12,436 nucleotides of DNA, taken from contig JANXOO010001392.1 of assembly GCA_025353525.1 (NCBI GenBank), positions 1-12,436 of the forward strand, in the 5' to 3' direction. Shown piece by piece: positions 7,674-12,436 of this stretch. Each line of letters opens with the position of its first letter. Position 1 is the stretch's first letter. The DNA comes from Schlesneria sp. GTDB lineage: Bacteria > Planctomycetota > Planctomycetia > Planctomycetales > Planctomycetaceae. The position numbers and the translations under genes were made by a program. The notes beneath the pieces are model-generated. The model had not been told where the DNA came from and searched no databases. It saw only the letters and a program-made list of their open reading frames with translations.

Positions 7674-7717
7674 ATTGGCGATTGTTTTGAACCTGGATGA
7701 TATGCCGATTGTATCAA

Positions 7718-7755
7718 ACAAAAAAACAGGGCGACCTGGTGCGGGTCGCCCTGTT
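7718..7755 (-). terminator. Intrinsic terminator of the pilin-like gene
   Basis: CAGGGCGACC (7727-7736) and GGTCGCCCTG (7744-7753) form a perfect ten-base stem with a seven-base loop; flanking AA and TT extend it to twelve. On the minus strand the stem is followed by seven T residues (the A run at 7720-7726). It lies 47 bases beyond the stop codon of the gene at 7802-8107, on the correct strand. Confidence 0.92.
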
Positions 7756-7801
7756 GCGGGTGCAATTCAAATTCGGGTGCGTCGTCAGAGGTTCGCAACG
7801 A

Positions 7802-8107
7802 TCAGTGTTCGTTCATGTTGTTGCTGCTTGGGCAGATATCGCCTTCCTGATCGCAGTAGTCAGCACGATCCTGGTGACAGCTTCCACCGACGTTGGCATA
7901 GTGTCCGGCAGTCCCTTGAACATGCACCGACTGGTTCAGGCTGCCGAAGGCCGATCCGACGTCTTCGAGTTCGTGATTCACATTCATGGCGACTTCTGAC
8001 AGTCCGACGATCATCGCCAGTACGCCGACCGTCGCGATGATGACCAGTTCTGCGGAGACAATGAAACCGGCCTCGTCGTTCATCAGGTTGTTGAAGAGAT
8101 TCGCCAT
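7802..8107 (-). CDS. Small pilin-like protein (Flp/Tad-type prepilin relative)
   Basis: A 101-residue protein. A short polar leader MANLFNNLMNDEAG is followed by one long hydrophobic helix (about 15-37, FIVSAELVIIATVGVLAMIVGL) with a buried glutamate at 20, six residues after Gly14. This is the pattern of class III (Flp) prepilins, where cleavage after Gly leaves Glu at position +5; here it falls at +6 and no Tyr follows, so the match is approximate. The next part (ELEDVGSAFGSLNQS, 46-60) fits the form I associate with planctomycete pilin-like proteins. The C-terminal 30 residues hold three cysteines (77, 85, 92) in an acidic, polar tail. AAAGGA (8116-8121) lies eight bases upstream and selects ATG at 8107 over an ATG eight codons earlier. 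It is monocistronic, with its own terminator. Alternatively it is simply a small membrane-anchored protein. Confidence 0.8.
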   Translation of the reverse strand: MANLFNNLMNDEAGFIVSAELVIIATVGVLAMIVGLSEVAMNVNHELEDVGSAFGSLNQSVHVQGTAGHYANVGGSCHQDRADYCDQEGDICPSSNNMNEH

Positions 8108-8159
8108 GGTGGAGTTCCTTTCTGAGGACACTAGTGGAAAACTGTTGCTTGTTTTGTTG

Positions 8160-8178
8160 TGTGAAATTGTGTTTCACA
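8160..8178. promoter_or_regulatory. Palindrome TGTGAAA-N5-TTTCACA, candidate operator
   Basis: Perfect seven-base arms surround TTGTG. The half-sites TGTGA/TCACA recall CRP/FNR-family boxes, but the spacer between them is nine bases rather than six. It lies 53-71 bases upstream of the pilin-like start. It could instead form a hairpin in the 5' untranslated leader. Confidence 0.45.
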
Positions 8179-8194
8179 GGATGAAACTTGTGTA

Positions 8195-8212
8195 AAGCAG
8201 ATGTGATGCCAA
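8195..8212 (-). promoter_or_regulatory. Candidate sigma-54 promoter of the pilin-like gene
   Basis: The minus strand reads TTGGCATCACATCTGCTT. The GG and GC pairs are separated by ten bases, the spacing expected for -24/-12 elements, and TTGGCA and TGCT match the consensus apart from single changes. Transcription would start near 8185 and give a leader of about 78 bases. Pilin genes are often sigma-54 dependent in other bacteria. Chance matches are common, so this is tentative. Confidence 0.35.
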
Positions 8213-8530
8213 ACCTTAACGCAACGGCAGGAATCCTCATCAACGAACTCGCAAAAATTGACGCAAAACGTTTTTCAATAAAGGGTTACGAATCGCGGCA
8301 GGCGTGTCAATAATGCTGAACCCAAGGTTCGCCTACTGCCGATTGAATGATGCCGATTCACAACGCGGAATTCGTGGAGAACGGCGCAAGCTGTTGTGGT
8401 AATTGTAGATCAGGCGCTCATGCGCTGACGTTCCCTGCAGTGGCGTTCGATCAACACTTGGGTCCCCGGATCGGAAGTCAGCCGATTTCCAAATAAAACC
8501 AGTACGGGTGTTCCGGATTCGCGTCACTTC

Positions 8531-8568
8531 ATCAGGGAGAAAGATCTTTATCACGGAGAAAGATCTTT
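8531..8568. repeat. Tandem 19-base repeat with AAAGATCTTT palindromes
   Basis: Two adjacent 19-base units (8531-8549 and 8550-8568) differ at one position. Each ends in the perfect ten-base palindrome AAAGATCTTT (8540-8549 and 8559-8568), so the centres are 19 bases apart, close to two helical turns. They lie about 170 bases upstream of the ABC ATPase gene. This arrangement suits a dimeric regulator binding cooperatively on one face of the DNA, but no regulator is identified. Confidence 0.6.
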
Positions 8569-8594
8569 CCGATGGGCAAACAAACCGATCGTTC

Positions 8595-8622
8595 TTGATG
8601 TAATCCGGCTCGCTGCTACGAT
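8595..8622 (+). promoter_or_regulatory. Weak candidate promoter of the ABC ATPase gene
   Basis: TTGATG (8595-8600) and TACGAT (8617-8622), 16 bases apart, each match four of six consensus positions. A lone better -10 match, TACAAT, lies at 8647-8652 without a good -35. If the first pair is used, the AAAGATCTTT repeats lie just upstream, where an activator or repressor could act. Confidence 0.25.
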
Positions 8623-8736
8623 CCAGCGTATCCGGGCGAGAAGGCGTACAATAAAACGACGAATCCCGATTCGACCGACGGAGGCGAAAGTAGATGGTTT
8701 GCAGCACGGATTTATTGGAAATTCAAAGGAAGTCGC

Positions 8737-9408
8737 ATGTCGCTTGAGCTTCGAAATGTCACGAAATCCTATCGCGACCCAGGCGGGGGACGAGTCCCCG
8801 TTCTCAATGTTGCCGACTTTAAGCTGGGTTCGGGCGAGCAAGCGGTGCTCGTCGGATCAAGCGGAGGAGGAAAAACGACCTTGCTGAACATTATCGCCGG
8901 TATTACGACGGCTGATTCTGGCGAAGTTGTAGTTTCGGGAACGAATATCACTCGACTTTCCGAGGCATCCCGGGATCGATTCCGTGCCGAGCGAATCGGT
9001 TATGTTTTTCAGACATTCAACCTGCTTCCGGCATTCACGGCGATCGAAAACGTACTTCTCGGAATGAGTTTTAGCGGTCGTAAATCCGATCGAACGCACG
9101 CCACAAAATTGCTCGAACGAGTCGGACTGGGGCATCGCTTGCACCACAAGCCCGCTCAAATGTCCGTCGGAGAACAACAGCGAACTTCTGTAGCACGCGC
9201 CCTGGCGAATACACCCCGACTGCTATTAGCAGACGAGCCGACCGCGAACGTGGATGTCGCCAATCAGCAAATGGTTTTGCAACTCTTGCGAGACTCATGT
9301 CGCGAGAACAACGTCTCGCTACTGCTGGTCACACACGCCCAGGAAGTCGCCTCGCAATTTGATCGTGTGGAAAAACTGGCTGATTTCAATTCCCCGATTG
9401 CGAAATAG
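8737..9408 (+). CDS. ABC transporter ATP-binding protein, LolD/MacB/FtsE type
   Basis: A 223-residue ATPase of the normal length for the LolD/MacB group. It has Walker A GSSGGGKT at 40-47, a Q-loop glutamine in YVFQTFNLLP (Gln92), Walker B RLLLADEPT at 161-169 with catalytic Glu167, a D-loop near NVD (171-173) and the switch His200 in VTHAQ. The YVFQTFNLLP segment is typical of the group that drives lipoprotein release or peptide and antibiotic efflux. The ABC signature reads MSVGEQQR (142-149) rather than LSGGQQQR, so Gly is replaced by Val and Gln by Glu. AAAGGAAG precedes the ATG with good spacing. It should sit on the cytoplasmic face with an FtsX-like permease, but none is encoded beside it. 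No intrinsic terminator is visible after it. Confidence 0.9.
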   Translation: MSLELRNVTKSYRDPGGGRVPVLNVADFKLGSGEQAVLVGSSGGGKTTLLNIIAGITTADSGEVVVSGTNITRLSEASRDRFRAERIGYVFQTFNLLPAFTAIENVLLGMSFSGRKSDRTHATKLLERVGLGHRLHHKPAQMSVGEQQRTSVARALANTPRLLLADEPTANVDVANQQMVLQLLRDSCRENNVSLLLVTHAQEVASQFDRVEKLADFNSPIAK

Positions 9409-9784
9409 CAAGTCATAATCGCAGGTTTTCCACCAGCATGGCCTTGCGGTCAGCCAGGTCAAATCGGGCTGTTGCGGCAGAACCGGGATTCCGGATAACT
9501 CTGGTGGATCGATTTTCAGCTCAAATTCCGGCGCATGCCTGAAAAGCACAGGCCCAATCCACGCCCCCAACATCACCTATTCAACCCCGTTGTCACTTCC
9601 ATAACGGGCGAGTCAGTGAGCTATCTGAACATTCTGGTTCAGGATTCAACAATATTCGCCTATCTGCCGATAGCTCTCAAAACGCTCAAAGCCTGCTATG
9701 AAGCCAACTTTATGAATTTCGCTCGCATTCACAGCGGCTGCCAATAGCCGGATCATTTAAATCGATTTTGGCTAAAGTAAGTTT
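9409..9784. other. Intergenic region, no gene recognised
   Basis: This 376-base stretch follows the ABC ATPase gene, where a permease gene would be expected, and holds none. A minus-strand frame (9319-9576) overlaps the end of the ATPase gene and has no domain or ribosome binding site. TAGCC and GGCTA near 9746-9775 could pair around an AT-rich centre with ATTTAAAT, just before the EAL-HDOD gene, but the stem is weak. Confidence 0.5.
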
Positions 9785-11014
9785 ATGACGAATTCCTCAC
9801 AATCGGCAGTATTTGTCGGGCGTCAGACTATCTACAATCGCGACCGCGACGTGTTTGCCTACGAACTGCTTTTCCGAAGCAGCACGGAAAACCGCGCAAC
9901 GATTCTGGATGGCGATGTTGCGACATCACAACTCCTGATCAATTCCGTCATCGAAATCGGATTGGAAAATCTGGTATTCGGACGACCCGCATTCGTGAAT
10001 TTCGCGAAAAGTTTCATTATCGGAAAGAACGACCTCCCGTTTGACCCGGAGCAACTCGTCATCGAAGTACTTGAGACGGTCGAACCTGACTCGGATGTCA
10101 TCGAGTCGCTGAAGAAACTGCGAGAACGCGGTTTTATTATCGCTCTTGATGACTATATCGAGTCGGATAATCGGAAAGAACTGCTGGATCTCGCAGATAT
10201 TATCAAAATTGACCTGCGAGGTTATGGTGAGGACGCACTGGCATCGGATGTCAAACAGTTGAAAAAACGACCGCTGAAGTTGTTGGCGGAAAAAGTTGAA
10301 ACGAATGACGAATTCAATCGCTGTATGGCAATGGGATTTGATTACTTCCAGGGCTACTTTCTATCGCGACCACAGATCGTTGAAGGGCGGTCGATCGCCA
10401 TCAATCAGTTTGCAATTCTGCGACTTCTCGTCAAATTGCGCGACCCGGCGGTCACGTTCGATGAAATTGTTGACCTCGTCAAGCAAGATGTTTCACTGAG
10501 CCTCAAGTTACTTCGTTACGTCAATTCACTCGCGCAAGGGGCTCGCCGACAAATCGATTCGGTACGGCAAGCAGCGATACGCCTCGGTTTGGAGAAAATC
10601 CTTCAAATCGTAACTCTGATCGGAATGGGAGGGATTTCAAACAAGCCAAAACCATTACTGGAATTGGCCCTTGTCCGTGCGAAGATGTGCGAAATCCTCG
10701 GTTCGTTCAGTCATCCTGAAATGGCAGAGGTGTTTTTTACGGTTGGTCTCTTCTCATGCCTTGATGCATTCCTGGATCAGCCATTGAAAGAAATTCTGAA
10801 GGAACTTCCGATCACGCCGGAAATCAGGGAAGCGTTGCTTTCCCACGAAGGGCCGATGGGGCGAATGCTGGATTCGGTCATCGCATTCGAACGTGGCGAT
10901 TGGGAATCGACGCGAAAATCAGGTATTGATGAATCGTCGCTTCAATCCGCTTATCTGAGCGCACTGGCATGGGGCAATGTCGAAGCAAAAGTCGCAGTAT
11001 CGAATCAGATGTAA
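9785..11014 (+). CDS. EAL-HDOD signalling protein (YuxH/CdgJ type)
   Basis: A 409-residue cytoplasmic protein. Residues about 8-200 form an EAL-type (c-di-GMP phosphodiesterase) domain: YELLF at the EAL position (Glu27), Asn72 in VNFA, Glu94 in VIEVLET, Asp122-Asp123 in ALDDY, Lys141 in IIKID, Glu169 in LAEKVET and Gln189 in YFQGYFLSRP. Most metal and substrate residues are therefore present, but the loop after DD (normally DDFGTGYSSL) is shortened and changed. Residues about 205-395 are an HDOD domain (INQFAILRLLVKL, then VSLSLKLLRYVNS and RLGLEKI). Known relatives such as Vibrio CdgJ act in motility and biofilm control, often without enzyme activity. The ribosome binding site is weak (TAAAGTAAG). 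Its 3' end faces the SDR gene with 27 bases between them. Confidence 0.92.
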   Translation: MTNSSQSAVFVGRQTIYNRDRDVFAYELLFRSSTENRATILDGDVATSQLLINSVIEIGLENLVFGRPAFVNFAKSFIIGKNDLPFDPEQLVIEVLETVEPDSDVIESLKKLRERGFIIALDDYIESDNRKELLDLADIIKIDLRGYGEDALASDVKQLKKRPLKLLAEKVETNDEFNRCMAMGFDYFQGYFLSRPQIVEGRSIAINQFAILRLLVKLRDPAVTFDEIVDLVKQDVSLSLKLLRYVNSLAQGARRQIDSVRQAAIRLGLEKILQIVTLIGMGGISNKPKPLLELALVRAKMCEILGSFSHPEMAEVFFTVGLFSCLDAFLDQPLKEILKELPITPEIREALLSHEGPMGRMLDSVIAFERGDWESTRKSGIDESSLQSAYLSALAWGNVEAKVAVSNQM

Positions 11015-11041
11015 AAATCTCTGACGTGGTTGTAAATTCGC

Positions 11042-11812
11042 TCAGAACGTCTTGCAGAGATTTCCTCCGTCGACCAGCAATGTCGTACCGGTGATATAAC
11101 TTCCGGCATCGCTGGCGAGGAGCAGTGCGGGGCCGGCGAGTTCTCTCGGATCGGCCCACCGGCCCAAGGCAGTTCGCTCCGCAAAGCTCTCTTGCTCTGC
11201 TTTGCTCAGAACACTGGCTGGCAAATCGGTCAAAAACGGACCTGGAGCGATACAATTGCACGTGATTCCGAACGGCCCGAGATCCAGCGCCATTGCTCGA
11301 GCCAATCCGATCAATGCCGATTTTGTTGCCGAATAGCAACTGCGTCCGGCCTTGGAAGTCAGCCCCATGACACTTGAAATGTGAATGATGCGCCCCCACC
11401 GACGTTGCTTCATCTGGGGAATCAGAGCCCGCGAAAGGCTCATGCACGACGTGAGATTCAGTTCGACGATTCGGTCCCATTTTTCGTCATCGATTTCGTC
11501 GATCGACTGGGGAACATTTGAACCGGCATTATTTACGAGGATATCGACCCGCCCCATTGCCTCCAGGGTCATCTTCGCCAGGGATTCGACCTCAGTACGA
11601 TCTGTCATATCAATGACAAATGAACGGCCACGAACGCCTGTCCCGTCAAGAATTTCCGGAAGGGCTTTATCCAGTTCGCTGGCATGACGGCTGCAAATGA
11701 CAATGTCGGCTCCTGCTTCGGCGAATCCACGAGCCATGGCTTTGCCAAGCCCCTTGCTGCCGCCCGTGATGAGCGCTACTTTTCCGGTCAGGTCGAACAA
11801 CGGAGTTGCCAT
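11042..11812 (-). CDS. Short-chain dehydrogenase/reductase (classical SDR)
   Basis: A 256-residue oxidoreductase of normal length for classical SDRs. It shows the cofactor motif TGGSKGLG (16-23), NNAG (94-97), and a catalytic Asn119, Ser146/147, Tyr160 and Lys164 set (LNL, ISS, YSATK). The loop IAPGPFLTDLP (188-198) and a C-terminal VDGG are typical. Arg42 after the second strand (CSRHA) favours NADP(H). It resembles FabG, gluconate 5-dehydrogenase and KduD-like sugar-acid dehydrogenases, but the substrate cannot be read from the sequence. GAGG stands ten bases before the ATG at 11810-11812. It lies 157 bases after scpB on the same strand and may or may not be co-transcribed. Confidence 0.92.
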   Translation of the reverse strand: MATPLFDLTGKVALITGGSKGLGKAMARGFAEAGADIVICSRHASELDKALPEILDGTGVRGRSFVIDMTDRTEVESLAKMTLEAMGRVDILVNNAGSNVPQSIDEIDDEKWDRIVELNLTSCMSLSRALIPQMKQRRWGRIIHISSVMGLTSKAGRSCYSATKSALIGLARAMALDLGPFGITCNCIAPGPFLTDLPASVLSKAEQESFAERTALGRWADPRELAGPALLLASDAGSYITGTTLLVDGGNLCKTF

Positions 11813-11969
11813 TTTGCGAATTCCTCAAATGCCGTCATGATGCCAATCGCGCAGCAGGGCCACGATCAATAACGAAACCTGCAACCGAGCCCGATTCAAA
11901 CGATATTCCATCGAAAGGATACCGTTCGATTCAGGTCGATCCAATGGTGAAAACCTTTAGAGCCGCTGA

Positions 11970-12436
11970 TTATTTGTACGAAACCTGTTCGTGGCGGGGC
12001 AATTCATCAAGATTGCGAATCCCGAACAGCGACAGAAAACGCGGCGTTGTTTTATAATTGACCTCGCGAGGTTGCGAAGAATCCCGTTCCACGGCGATCA
12101 ATTCGCGTCGAACCAGTTGCCTCAAGACGGCTCCGCAGCCCGGTTTCCCCATCTCTTCCACCTGAGCTTGTTTGATTGGCTGGTGATAGGCGACGACTGC
12201 CAGAACTTCCAGCGCCTCTTGCGAAAGCCGAACTTCTCTGGGTCCGAACCCGTAAACCTTATGGCGTACACGCTCGAATTCCGCTCTGAGTGCGAATCGG
12301 TAACCCCCTTCGCCGAGACGGATTTCATACGGGCGACATTCTGCCGCATAGTTGCGATTCAATTCATCGATCTCGCGTTCGATGAAGTCGGAATCGAATT
12401 CTCCCCGTAATACTCCTGACAGTTTTGTTGAGGTCA
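11970..12436 (-). CDS. scpB: Segregation and condensation protein ScpB (partial, 5' end outside window)
   Basis: The frame is open across the right edge, so the N-terminus is missing. A TTG at 12360-12362 could be taken as a start, but upstream codons stay in frame to the edge and fit the family. Recognisable ScpB blocks are ELNRNYAAECRPYEIRLGEG, then FGPREVRLSQEALEVLAVVA with YHQPI, the winged-helix section GAVLRQLVRRELIAVERD, and the closing YKTTPRFLSLFG plus LDELP. ScpB dimers bind the kleisin ScpA on SMC to form the bacterial condensin that organises and segregates chromosomes. In many genomes scpA lies beside it; it is not in this window and could be upstream, off the right edge. The usual family length is about 180-250 residues; 155 codons are visible. 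Confidence 0.93.
   Translation of the reverse strand, partial: TSTKLSGVLRGEFDSDFIEREIDELNRNYAAECRPYEIRLGEGGYRFALRAEFERVRHKVYGFGPREVRLSQEALEVLAVVAYHQPIKQAQVEEMGKPGCGAVLRQLVRRELIAVERDSSQPREVNYKTTPRFLSLFGIRNLDELPRHEQVSYK

Larger units (their letters stand above)
6782..7717. other. Long intergenic region rich in palindromes, no credible gene
   Basis: More than 900 bases lie between the TPR lipoprotein gene and the pilin terminator. Open frames exist, the longest on the minus strand (6877-7380 and 7349-7798), but none has a ribosome binding site, a recognisable domain or a signal peptide, and the second runs through the terminator hairpin and a repeat. Visible structure is the hairpin at 7171-7203, an inverted repeat at 7592-7608, the second palindromic repeat at 7622-7647 and an inverted repeat at 7657-7673. 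Decayed genes or a repetitive element are possible. Confidence 0.5.
8108..8736. other. Divergent regulatory region between pilin-like and ABC ATPase genes
   Basis: This 629-base region separates the minus-strand pilin-like gene from the plus-strand ABC ATPase gene. It holds a palindrome at 8160-8178, a sigma-54-like element at 8195-8212, a TTGACA on the minus strand (8305-8310) without a good -10, and a tandem palindrome pair at 8531-8568. A minus-strand frame of 124 codons (8333-8707) crosses the tandem repeats, has no recognisable domain and is not called. Confidence 0.6.

Noticed and set aside
7349..7798. Minus-strand open frame of 149 codons beyond the pilin-like gene
   Set aside because: It runs through the intrinsic terminator and the palindromic repeat, so translation is very unlikely; some segments look protein-like and might be remnants of a repeated element.
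8305..8310. Perfect TTGACA on the minus strand upstream of the pilin-like gene
   Set aside because: No acceptable -10 element at 16-18 bases; about 200 bases from the start codon, so it was not called as a promoter.
8333..8707. Minus-strand open frame of 124 codons
   Set aside because: It spans the tandem AAAGATCTTT repeats and candidate promoter, has no domain and no convincing ribosome binding site.
9319..9576. Minus-strand open frame overlapping the ABC ATPase end
   Set aside because: Overlaps a certain gene, has no ribosome binding site and no domain; it was considered as a remnant but nothing supports it.

Overview
The window looks like chromosomal DNA of a planctomycete (phylum Planctomycetota). 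The strongest evidence is a secreted protein that joins a planctomycete-type cytochrome c domain (one CLACH haem motif) to seven WD40 repeats. Supporting evidence is a small pilin-like protein of a form I associate with planctomycetes and a short dispersed palindromic repeat (AGGCTnAAGCCTG core). Genes are loosely packed, with several long palindrome-rich intergenic stretches. Genus-level placement is not possible from the sequence alone.

Layout from left to right. Positions 1-1069 (minus) hold a saccharopine dehydrogenase-family oxidoreductase that runs off the left edge. Positions 1345-3270 (minus) encode the exported coiled-coil/cytochrome c/WD40 protein. A divergent intergenic region (3271-3638) with one copy of the palindromic repeat leads into a plus-strand three-gene cluster: a lipoprotein with a Gly-rich tail (3639-4376), a winged-helix/AAA+ ATPase (4398-5951) and a TPR lipoprotein (6008-6781). 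About 1 kb without a credible gene follows; it holds several hairpins and the second repeat copy. It ends in a strong terminator that serves a minus-strand pilin-like gene (7802-8107). Upstream of the pilin lie a sigma-54-like promoter candidate, a TGTGAAA/TTTCACA palindrome and a tandem AAAGATCTTT palindrome pair. Next come a LolD/MacB-type ABC ATPase with no permease beside it (8737-9408) and an EAL-HDOD signalling protein (9785-11014). The right end has an SDR oxidoreductase (11042-11812, minus) and scpB (from 11970, minus), which is cut by the right edge.

The most interesting unit is the 3639-6781 cluster, probably one operon. Two secreted lipoproteins flank a cytoplasmic AAA+ ATPase that carries a DNA-binding-like winged helix. 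The TPR lipoprotein resembles TadD of tight-adherence (Tad/Flp) pilus systems in architecture, and a pilin-like gene lies about 1 kb downstream in convergent orientation. I infer, without proof, a lineage-specific envelope or pilus-associated module. The other genes look like independent housekeeping or signalling functions. Two genes are open at the window edges (saccharopine dehydrogenase-like and scpB), so their full lengths are unknown.
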